Assembly: GCF_005938225.1 (NCBI RefSeq)
Contig: NZ_VCPC01000004.1
Span: 1 to 64,000 of the forward strand
Length of the DNA stretch: 64,000 nt
Direction: 5' to 3'
Source: Arenibacterium halophilum
Lineage (GTDB): Bacteria > Pseudomonadota > Alphaproteobacteria > Rhodobacterales > Rhodobacteraceae
Shown: positions 35,007-41,788 of the stretch, piece after piece
How positions within the stretch are numbered: the stretch's first letter is position 1
Layout of the letters: every line of letters starts with the position of its first letter
Notes under the pieces: generated by a model
What the model was told of the DNA's origin: nothing
Seen by the model: only the letters and a program-made list of their open reading frames with translations
Databases searched by the model: none
Position numbers and translations under genes: made by a program

Positions 35007-35180
35007 ATGACCCCTATGTGCCTGACTGCCGAAATGCTGGCCCTGTTCCTGAACCTGCTGGACCCGACTCGGGTCAGCACCGAGTCGGGTCAGATCACCG
35101 TTCACGCGACCGAGGGCGATGTGATCTGGACCCGGCAAGGCACGCAGTGGTGTACCGATGCGCCAGGGTCCGGACGCTAG
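35007..35180 (+). CDS. Small hypothetical protein
   Basis: 57 aa, MTPMCLTAEMLALFLNLLDP at the N-terminus, ending CTDAPGSGR. It opens with a leucine-rich helix, then a short strand-rich part (SGQITVHATEG, DVIWTRQGTQW). The stop overlaps the convergent msrC stop by four bases, a spacing often seen between real genes. The ribosome site is weak (AGGCGAGA set far upstream). It could be a real small gene or a chance ORF. Confidence 0.45.
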   Translation: MTPMCLTAEMLALFLNLLDPTRVSTESGQITVHATEGDVIWTRQGTQWCTDAPGSGR

Positions 35181-35632
35181 CGCGCAAAGGTGGCCTGCAG
35201 GATGTCAGCAAGGGCCTCGGCATCTTCCTGTGTGAAGGCGTCCGGCGTGTTGCTGTCGATATCGAAAACCCCGATCACCTCTTGCCGAGCGTTGAAGACC
35301 GGCAGAACAAGCTCTGACCGCGTGGACGAGGCACAGGCGATGTGGCCCGGAAAGGCATCGACATCGGGCACCAGTTGCACCTGCCCTGTGCGGGCCGCCG
35401 CGCCGCAGACACCGCGCGAAAAGGGAATGCGCAGGCAGCCGTGGCCGCCTTGGTACGGCCCGATCCGGAGCTCCTCGGGATCGGTCACCCTGTAGAATCC
35501 CGTCCAGTCAAAGCGGTCGTCGCTGTGGTGCACCTCGCAAGCGACAGTGGCCATCAGCGCAACTGAATCGTCTTCCCCTTCGGTCAAGGCCGCGACGGTC
35601 TGGCGCAAGTCGGCGTAATTCACACGGGTCAT
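35177..35632 (-). CDS. msrC: Free methionine-(R)-sulfoxide reductase (GAF domain)
   Basis: 151 aa, a single GAF domain. Three cysteines in GGHGCLRIPFS, RGVCGAAA and GHIACASSTRSE sit at about 66, 76 and 100; the 10 and 24 residue spacing equals that of the catalytic set in E. coli MsrC. The enzyme reduces free L-methionine-(R)-sulfoxide. It complements the MsrPQ system for protein-bound methionine sulfoxide at the left end of the window. Confidence 0.93.
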   Translation of the reverse strand: MTRVNYADLRQTVAALTEGEDDSVALMATVACEVHHSDDRFDWTGFYRVTDPEELRIGPYQGGHGCLRIPFSRGVCGAAARTGQVQLVPDVDAFPGHIACASSTRSELVLPVFNARQEVIGVFDIDSNTPDAFTQEDAEALADILQATFAR

Positions 35633-35697
35633 TCTGGTCTCCGCATCTGCTTTTCCGCGCCATAGCAGCTATGAGCCTATCTTGCAGCCGGAAAGCG

Positions 35698-36894
35698 TCA
35701 GAAATCCACCAGTGCCTCGGGCATCCAATGTGTGTCGCGGCGGCTTGCCTTGAAGAAGCATCGCCCATGGCGCGCCAGCACGTCATGGTCGATCTCGAAC
35801 CCAAGCCCCGGCGCTTGTGGCATGTTGAACCAGCCTTTGTCGTGGATGAACGGCTGCTGGAAAATCTGGTCGCGGGCTTCGGGTGTCCATCCCGGTGGAG
35901 CGATGGGATATTCGAACAGCGCCTCGCCCGCAAAACCGCTGGCCGCGAACACATGGGCATTCACGATGAAGCCGAACCCGTTCGACCAGCAATGTGGCGT
36001 GAATTTCAACCCAAGTTCGCGGCACAGCTGCGCCATCTGCAGACACTGACCGATCCCACCGGCCCACATCGCATCGGGCTGATAATAGTTGTAGCAGCCC
36101 ATCTTCGCCATCCGCGCGAGTTCGCGGAATCCCATCACGTGCAGCTCTCCTCCGGCGACGGGAACGCGGGAATAGGTGGTCAGCTGCGCGATTTCTTCAT
36201 GCCATTCGCCAAACAGCGGTTCTTCAACCCAGGCCAGTCCGACATCGGCGGCGGCATCGACAAACCGTTTGGCCCGGTCAAGCGACCACAGCGGCGCATC
36301 GCCATTCTGGGTCAGCCGGAAGGCCTGATTGCAATCGACCGAGATTTTCATGCGGCCCTGCATATGGGTCGCGGCATCGCTGATGTGGTTGATATCCACC
36401 GCCTCGTCGAAATCGTGCACGCGGATTTTCAGGGTGTCAAAGCCCTCGGACAGCCGGGCCTCGGCTTCTTCGCGGCGGGCGCCCGGGTCTTTCAACTCTC
36501 CGGCAGAGGCATAGAGGCGGATGCGGTCATCCGTGCCGCCCAGCAACTTGTAAACTGGCACTCCCGCCGTTTTCGCCTTGATGTCCCAGAAGGCGGGTTC
36601 GATCCACCAGTTGAAATTCCCGCCCGCGGCCATGATCTGGATCCGCTCGGACAAGGCGGTGATATCGCTGGCATCCTGCCCCAGAAACAAGCCCGCCAGC
36701 AGATCACCCAAGCCGGCCCTTTCGCGGCCTGCGGCGGGAAAGCCGCTCCAGCCTTCAACGCCGTCATCGGTGATGAAACGGACAATGCACATGGCGACCT
36801 GGGTCCGGATCGTGCCCGGAATCCACGAGGGCGCGTGTGGCGCCGGCAAAGGTGTTTTCACCCAATACAATTCAACGCGGTCGATCACTTGCAT
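35698..36894 (-). CDS. Mandelate racemase / muconate lactonizing enzyme family protein
   Basis: 398 aa, enolase superfamily. An N-terminal capping domain precedes the (beta/alpha)7 barrel. Likely active-site residues: Lys in TLKIRVHD, Asp in ISVDCNQ, Glu in WVEEPL, Glu in AGGELH, and His in FTPHCWSN. Such enzymes abstract a proton alpha to a carboxylate, often sugar acid dehydratases or epimerases; the substrate is not deducible. GAAAGGACGCCGC supports ATG 36894. It stands alone, downstream of a long inverted repeat. Confidence 0.9.
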   Translation of the reverse strand: MQVIDRVELYWVKTPLPAPHAPSWIPGTIRTQVAMCIVRFITDDGVEGWSGFPAAGRERAGLGDLLAGLFLGQDASDITALSERIQIMAAGGNFNWWIEPAFWDIKAKTAGVPVYKLLGGTDDRIRLYASAGELKDPGARREEAEARLSEGFDTLKIRVHDFDEAVDINHISDAATHMQGRMKISVDCNQAFRLTQNGDAPLWSLDRAKRFVDAAADVGLAWVEEPLFGEWHEEIAQLTTYSRVPVAGGELHVMGFRELARMAKMGCYNYYQPDAMWAGGIGQCLQMAQLCRELGLKFTPHCWSNGFGFIVNAHVFAASGFAGEALFEYPIAPPGWTPEARDQIFQQPFIHDKGWFNMPQAPGLGFEIDHDVLARHGRCFFKASRRDTHWMPEALVDF

Positions 36895-36946
36895 GCGGCG
36901 TCCTTTCACAAAGCGGTCGAGAGAGTTGGCCGAACGCTAGGGTCGA

Positions 36947-36992
36947 ATTGGCCTGCCAGACATATCCAATACGATGAATAATGCAGGCCAAT
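36947..36992. promoter_or_regulatory. Ten-base inverted repeat upstream of the enolase-superfamily gene
   Basis: ATTGGCCTGC (36947-36956) and GCAGGCCAAT (36983-36992) are exact reverse complements with 26 bp between. They begin 53 bp upstream of the start codon. The layout suits a looped pair of regulator half-sites, for example of a LysR- or GntR-type protein. No regulator gene is adjacent. The remaining intergenic DNA to 37109 holds no ORF. Confidence 0.5.
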
Positions 36993-37109
36993 CCAAGACG
37001 ATCCCTTCCCCTACCGGTCGTGAATTTTCCTGATGGCCTTTGCGCAATCACCGAATGGTAAGGTTTGCGACCTAACGTGTGCTGGGATACCAGATGCAAG
37101 GGGCACGAT

Positions 37110-37448
37110 ATGGCCATCTCCAGCACTCTACAGGGCGACGTTCAGATCGTGACCGTGACATGCGACAGGATCGATGCGGCAATCGCGATCCAGTTCAAGG
37201 AACAGATGCGCGCCGAAACCGAAGGCGGGCCGCCCCGCGTGATTCTTGACCTCGCAAAGGTGGATTTCATTGATTCCAGCGGGCTGGGTGCCATTGTTGC
37301 TGCCATGAAGCAGCTTGAACCCGGCCGTCGGATGGATTTGGCCAACCTGTCGCCGATGGTGGAAAAGGTGTTTCGCCTGACCCGCATGGATACGGTGTTC
37401 CATCTGTTCCCCTCGCTGGAAGATGCCGTTGCCGCGCAGGCGGGTTGA
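37110..37448 (+). CDS. STAS-domain anti-sigma factor antagonist
   Basis: 112 aa. A single STAS domain. The phosphorylatable serine is in VDFIDSSGLGAIV (Ser56), as in SpoIIAA/RsbV. In the partner switch the dephosphorylated antagonist binds the kinase anti-sigma factor and frees the sigma factor or effector. ATG 37110 follows AAGGGGCACG. The HATPase partner starts four bases after its stop. Confidence 0.92.
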   Translation: MAISSTLQGDVQIVTVTCDRIDAAIAIQFKEQMRAETEGGPPRVILDLAKVDFIDSSGLGAIVAAMKQLEPGRRMDLANLSPMVEKVFRLTRMDTVFHLFPSLEDAVAAQAG

Positions 37449-37452
37449 CCCG

Positions 37453-37911
37453 ATGACCCCTTGCGCCAAACCTGCCACAGGCGGCGCGCCCGACATCAGC
37501 TTTCTGGCGACACCCGATCAGGCGCGCCGTGCCGTGATGCATGTCGTCGCATCGCTCGCCGATACCGAAATGGCACCAAGCCAACTGGGCGATGTCGAAC
37601 TCGCCTTGGCTGAAGTGGTCAATAACATTGTCGAGCATGGCTATGCCGGTCGGCCTAGCGGCGCGATCCGAATCACCTGCGAACCTCATGGGGATTATTT
37701 GCTTGTGTCGGTCCGCGACCAGGGCCGATGCATCCCCGGCGGGCTGCCGACGGGCTGCCCCCCTGATGTAGAGGTTCCCGTGAAGGACCTACCCGAAGGC
37801 GGGTTTGGCTGGATGCTGATCCGAACCTTGGCAAACAGCTTGTCCTACAGCCGGGAAGGCGATCAAAACCGGCTGGATATGCAGTTTTCGTTGCGCGATC
37901 GCCCCAACTGA
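37453..37911 (+). CDS. Anti-sigma regulatory factor, RsbW-like serine kinase (HATPase_c)
   Basis: 152 aa. GHKL ATPase features: N-box ELALAEVVNNIVEHGY, G1-like SVRDQGR and the G2 stretch GGFGWMLI. It should phosphorylate the STAS partner directly upstream and bind either the antagonist or its own target. No sigma factor or PP2C phosphatase gene is in the neighbourhood, so the output is unknown. Start ATG 37453; co-transcribed with the STAS gene. Confidence 0.9.
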   Translation: MTPCAKPATGGAPDISFLATPDQARRAVMHVVASLADTEMAPSQLGDVELALAEVVNNIVEHGYAGRPSGAIRITCEPHGDYLLVSVRDQGRCIPGGLPTGCPPDVEVPVKDLPEGGFGWMLIRTLANSLSYSREGDQNRLDMQFSLRDRPN

Positions 37912-38062
37912 TAACAGGCGACTGCCGTGTGCCGAACTTCGGAAAGCCACATCTAACACACTGAATTTTAATTAAATTAACCCTGTCTCAACAATGCCTG
38001 ATTCCTTCCCAACTGTTGCCGGAAAGAATGTGGAAAAGGATCGTGTAGCTGCATATGGCTTC

Positions 38063-38109
38063 CCTCGGCGCCGCGTCTAATAGCCCCCACCCAGTGCGCG
38101 GCGCCGAGG
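38063..38109. promoter_or_regulatory. Thirteen-base perfect inverted repeat in the 37912-38188 gap
   Basis: CCTCGGCGCCGCG (38063-38075) and CGCGGCGCCGAGG (38097-38109) match exactly around a 21-base loop. On the plus strand the stem is followed by ACTTTCCCC, not a T-run. It could terminate the STAS-HATPase operon, or form part of the leader of the gamma-glutamyltransferase gene. An A+T-rich stretch sits at 37963-37981. No ORF with support lies in this gap. Confidence 0.5.
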
Positions 38110-38188
38110 ACTTTCCCCAAATTATCAGCAAGATTGGCAATGTCCGCCCGACCGGCTAGGGATACCGAAACGTCGGAGGATATGAACC

Positions 38189-39763
38189 ATGCGCGATTTT
38201 CACCTGCCCGGGCGATCCCCGGTGCTTGCAACCGAAGGCATGTGTGCCACATCGCACCCGCTGGCCGCGCAGGCCGCGCTGGATATCCTCAAGCGCGGCG
38301 GCAATGCGATGGATGCCGCCATCGCCGGGGCCGTCCTGCTGGGAATATGCGAGCCGCAGATGACCGGAATCGGCGGTGACTGTTTTGTGCTGTACAAGCC
38401 TGCCGGGTCCGACACGATCCATGCTCTGAATGGATCGGGCCGTGCCCCGGCCGCCGCCAGCGCCGCCGCCCTGCGCGACGCGGGCCATGACGTTGTGCCG
38501 CTGCACAGCGCCCACGCGGTGACGGTGCCGGGCGCGATGGATGCTTTCTGCCACCTCTCGGAAACGGTTGGCAAGCTGGGGCTCGACTCGGTTCTGGCCC
38601 CTGCGATCCACTACGCCGAGAGCGGTGTTCCCGTTGCGGCGCGGGTCGCGCTGGACTGGGCGGGTGATAGCAGTTGCCTGCAGGGACGCGCCCGCGATCT
38701 GTTCCTTTTGAACGGGGTCGCCCCGACTCAGGGCCAGATGTTTGCCGCGCCTCAACAGGCCGAAGTGCTGCGCCGCGTGGCGCGTGACGGGCGCGATGCC
38801 TTCTACGCCGGCGAAATCGCCGAAGATATGGTGGCAACACTCAACGCCGCCGGAGGTGTGCATACGCTGGACGATTTCGCCAACACGCGCTGCACCGAAA
38901 CCACGCCCGTCAACTCGTCCTACAAGGGTGCAACGCTGTACGAACATGCGCCCAACGGTCAGGGCGCGACGGCCTGCCTGCTTCTGAACATCCTGTCGCA
39001 TTTCGACCTGGCCGCGATGGACCCGTGGGGCGCTGCCCGTGCCCACATCGAGGCAGAGGCGACCAAACTGGCCTATGACGCGCGCGACCGGTTCCTGGCC
39101 GACCCGGATCACACCACCCGGTTGGCCCCTATGCTGGCGCCCGAAACCGCAGCGCAGCTGGCTGCCCTGATCGACCCGAAACGCGTCATGCCCGCCGCCG
39201 CGCCGCTGACGGAAGCGATCCACAAGGATACCGTCTATATCACCGTGGTCGACCGCGACCGCATGGCCGTTTCGCTGATTTACTCGATTTTTCATGGCTT
39301 TGGGTCGGGCATCGCCTCGGATAAATTCGGAATCCTGTTCCAGAACCGCGGCGCCGGGTTCACGTTGGCCCCGAACCACCCCAACACGCTGGCGGGCAAC
39401 AAACGCCCGATGCACACGATCATTCCTGCAATGCTGAAAACCGATACTGCGCTGATGCCTTTCGGGGTGATGGGCGGCGCCTATCAACCCACCGGCCACG
39501 CGCGCTTTGCCAGCAATGTTCTGGATTTCGGGCTTGATCCACAATCGGCCAACGACGCGCCGCGCTGCTTTGCGGTCGATGGCGTGTTGAAGATGGAACG
39601 CGGCTATAGTGACACGGTGCGTCAGGACTTGCGCGATCTTGGCCACGATGTGGTCATACCCGACACCCCGATCGGCGGGGCCCAGAGCATTGCCCTGCGC
39701 GACGACGGTATTCTGGAAGGCGCGAGTGACCCGCGCAAGGACGGCTGCGCGCTGGGGTACTGA
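38189..39763 (+). CDS. Gamma-glutamyltransferase family protein
   Basis: 524 aa, an Ntn-hydrolase proenzyme. The autoprocessing nucleophile is Thr348 in HKDTVYITVVDRD, giving large and small subunits after cleavage. Other family marks are ATSHPLAAQAALDILKRGGNAMDAAIA, PQMTGIGGDCF and the C-terminal FGVMGGAYQPTGH. No signal peptide is seen, so it may be cytoplasmic, like many alphaproteobacterial forms. Substrate (glutathione or another gamma-glutamyl compound) is open. GGAGGAT precedes the ATG. Confidence 0.93.
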   Translation: MRDFHLPGRSPVLATEGMCATSHPLAAQAALDILKRGGNAMDAAIAGAVLLGICEPQMTGIGGDCFVLYKPAGSDTIHALNGSGRAPAAASAAALRDAGHDVVPLHSAHAVTVPGAMDAFCHLSETVGKLGLDSVLAPAIHYAESGVPVAARVALDWAGDSSCLQGRARDLFLLNGVAPTQGQMFAAPQQAEVLRRVARDGRDAFYAGEIAEDMVATLNAAGGVHTLDDFANTRCTETTPVNSSYKGATLYEHAPNGQGATACLLLNILSHFDLAAMDPWGAARAHIEAEATKLAYDARDRFLADPDHTTRLAPMLAPETAAQLAALIDPKRVMPAAAPLTEAIHKDTVYITVVDRDRMAVSLIYSIFHGFGSGIASDKFGILFQNRGAGFTLAPNHPNTLAGNKRPMHTIIPAMLKTDTALMPFGVMGGAYQPTGHARFASNVLDFGLDPQSANDAPRCFAVDGVLKMERGYSDTVRQDLRDLGHDVVIPDTPIGGAQSIALRDDGILEGASDPRKDGCALGY

Positions 39764-39778
39764 CCCCGGCGCAACCCC

Positions 39779-40105
39779 TTAATTCAGATGGAAGTGCAGC
39801 GGGTAGGAGCCATCCTGAAACGGCCCGAACATGTCGGGAATGTCAGGGTGGTCCACCGGTTCGCCCGAGTAATCGGCAACCAGGTTCTGCTCGGACACAT
39901 AGGCCACGTAATAGCTCTGCTCGTTTTCTGCGAGCAGGTGATAGAACGGTTGGGCCTTGGTCGGACGGCTGTCCTCGGGAATCGCCTGATACCATTCCTC
40001 GGTGTTCGAAAACTCCGGATCCACGTCAAACACAACACCACGAAACGGGTGCTTCTTGTGACGGACCACCTGGCCCAGGTTATACTTGGCACGCTTCGTC
40101 AACAT
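39779..40105 (-). CDS. hspQ: Heat shock protein HspQ (hemimethylated-DNA-binding family)
   Basis: 108 aa. Pattern of HspQ/YccV: KYNLGQVVRHKKHPFRGVVFDVDPEF, then QPFYHLLAEN and YVAYVSEQNLV. HspQ is a Lon specificity-enhancing factor and was first described as binding hemimethylated DNA (known). ATG 40105 starts the conserved domain almost at once; the frame to 40132 adds nine residues. No RpoH-type promoter could be seen upstream. Confidence 0.93.
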   Translation of the reverse strand: MLTKRAKYNLGQVVRHKKHPFRGVVFDVDPEFSNTEEWYQAIPEDSRPTKAQPFYHLLAENEQSYYVAYVSEQNLVADYSGEPVDHPDIPDMFGPFQDGSYPLHFHLN

Positions 40106-40335
40106 GATCTTCCTAGCCCCTAACCCAGACATATTGCCGTTTTCCTGTGGAAAAGTCCAACCTTAGGGCCGATTCCACCAGAAACAGTGTGTGAACGCGC
40201 CTGTTACAGTTAATGGTTGGTCAAAGCCAGTTAAAATCCGGTGAACACGGCCCCCGCACAGGCCGACTACACAAAGTTTCCATTTTGCCTGATCCGTCCG
40301 TTGCTGTAGAATTGCAGAAAAAAGGCGAGAGGCAG

Positions 40336-40920
40336 ATGAGCAGAATTCTATGCGTCATGATACTGGCGCTGAGCGTGGCGTCATGTGGTGGCGGCTACTC
40401 CACCCCGCCGCGCAATCTGGACGATGCGTGCAGCATCGCAACCGAGCGGCCCCAATACGTCAAGGCATTCCGCGCGACCGAGCGGCGCTGGGGTGTTCCG
40501 GTCGCGGTGCAGATGGCGACGATCTATCACGAAAGCCGGTTCCGGGGCGACGCCCGCACGCCCTACCGCTATGCGCTGGGGATCATCCCGATGGGCCGCC
40601 AAAGCAGCGCCTACGGCTACAGCCAGGCGCTGGACGGGACATGGGACGAATACCGCCGTGAAACCGGCCGCCGTTCGGCGAAGCGTGACAAGATCCGCGA
40701 TGCGACCGATTTCATGGGCTGGTACATGAACAAGACCCGCGAGAAGAACGGCATCGATCTCAGCGACGCGCGCAATCAGTATCTTGCTTATCACGAAGGC
40801 CATACCGGCTATGCCCGAGGCAGTCACAATGGCAAAGCCTGGCTGCTGCGCACCGCCGGAGACCTTCAGGCGCGCGCCGTCCTTTACGAAACCCAGTTGC
40901 GGGCCTGCCGGAGGCTCTAG
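40336..40920 (+). CDS. Lytic-transglycosylase-like (SLT) lipoprotein
   Basis: 194 aa. Lipoprotein signal with lipobox SVASC (Cys17). The body resembles SLT-type lytic transglycosylases: the catalytic glutamate is likely Glu66 in ATIYHESRFRGDA, followed by SSAYGYSQALDGTWDEY and the C-terminal YLAYHEGHTGYARG. It would cleave peptidoglycan glycan strands at the outer membrane. ATG 40336 is preceded by GAGAGGCAG; the longer frame from 40213 lacks a signal peptide. It ends at repeat copy B. Confidence 0.85.
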   Translation: MSRILCVMILALSVASCGGGYSTPPRNLDDACSIATERPQYVKAFRATERRWGVPVAVQMATIYHESRFRGDARTPYRYALGIIPMGRQSSAYGYSQALDGTWDEYRRETGRRSAKRDKIRDATDFMGWYMNKTREKNGIDLSDARNQYLAYHEGHTGYARGSHNGKAWLLRTAGDLQARAVLYETQLRACRRL

Positions 40921-40930
40921 CGCAACGTCC

Positions 40931-41072
40931 TCTTCTTTGGGCTCCAAATATCCCCGCCGGAGGCATCGCGCGACAGCGCGATTCTTTCACGTTTCATGTG
41001 ACGCAAAGGCGGGGAGGGGGCGCTGCCCCCGTCCCGGCGGGACTCCCCCGGAGTATTTTTGGAATAATGAAA
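40931..41072. repeat. Dispersed BIME-like repeat, copy B
   Basis: Contains the same two units as copies A and C but in the opposite order. Unit 2 comes first (CTCCAAATATCCCCGCCGGAGGC, hairpin ATCGCGC-GACA-GCGCGAT at 40965-40982). Unit 1 follows (GGGGGCGCTGCCCCC, GTCCC-GGC-GGGAC, CCCCCGGAGTATTTTTGGAA). It fills the gap between convergent genes. Confidence 0.85.
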
Positions 41073-41088
41073 GAGGAGGAGCTGCGCG

Positions 41089-41694
41089 CTAGCGGTTCGC
41101 GCCGCCGCGCGGGGTTTGCGTGTTAAACATATTGTCCGACAGTGACATGCCGGTTTTCAGCCCATCCAATGCCACAGCGGTTCGGCTGCCGTGTTCGTTG
41201 GTGACAATCCATTGCACGAGCCGGACCGGGTTATCGGAAAACTTGAGGTCGATATGGCCGTACTCGGGGTTTTCCGGATCCTGCGCACGCACAACTGTCA
41301 GCGCGCCTTCGCTGCTGTGCCCGACCACCATGTTGGCCCGCCCCAGATCCACCCGGCGCGCGAGGATGATCGACAGGGGTGTGCGTTTCAGCGGATAGGT
41401 TTCCGGTGGCTGGTTCGATTTCTTGTCGTGGATGATGACAGTACTGCCGCCCGCGATGACGATGCCGCTGTTGGGCGCGTCGTATTCGAACCGCATCCGG
41501 CCAGGTCGCTTCACGTAGAGTGTGCCGGTCGAGCGCGAGCCGTCTTCGTTGTACTGCGTGAAGGTGCTTTGCGCCGTGGTCAGCCCGTTCAGATAGTCCG
41601 AAATCCGGGCCAGCGGGATCGCCTCTTGCGCGTGGGCCAGAGTGGCGGACAGGGGCGCGAGGGCCAGAACGAGGGCGGTAAGGATGCGTTTCAT
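41089..41694 (-). CDS. lolA: Outer-membrane lipoprotein carrier protein LolA
   Basis: 201 aa with a signal peptide (residues 1-22, ending LAHAQ). Periplasmic chaperone that carries lipoproteins from LolCDE to the outer membrane. LolA-like features are LTTAQSTFTQYNEDGSRSTGTLYVKRPGRMRFEYD and VIIHDKKSNQ. Conserved order ftsK then lolA supports the call. ATG 41694 places the signal peptide at the start. A weak hairpin lies between ftsK and this gene. Confidence 0.92.
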   Translation of the reverse strand: MKRILTALVLALAPLSATLAHAQEAIPLARISDYLNGLTTAQSTFTQYNEDGSRSTGTLYVKRPGRMRFEYDAPNSGIVIAGGSTVIIHDKKSNQPPETYPLKRTPLSIILARRVDLGRANMVVGHSSEGALTVVRAQDPENPEYGHIDLKFSDNPVRLVQWIVTNEHGSRTAVALDGLKTGMSLSDNMFNTQTPRGGANR

Positions 41695-41731
41695 GTTGGT
41701 GACATAGGCCTTGTCGCGCAAAGATGAAAGA

Positions 41732-41759
41732 TGCCGCACGAACACGTGGCCGTGCGGCA
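41732..41759 (-). terminator. Hairpin between ftsK and lolA
   Basis: Arms TGCCGCACG (41732-41740) and CGTGCGGCA (41751-41759) with a ten-base loop; on the minus strand TCTTTCATC follows. It is a weak terminator or attenuator that may lower lolA transcription from ftsK. Confidence 0.5.
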
Positions 41760-41788
41760 CCCAACGTCTGTTCTTTTGCCCGGGTTCC

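Noticed and set aside
37963-37981. TTAA-rich run as a CtrA box
   Set aside because: TTAA motifs are present, but none are spaced by seven bases.
40201-40225. TTAA-N7-TCAA near 40208 as a CtrA site
   Set aside because: One half-site mismatched and it is distant from the nearest start codon; too weak to list.
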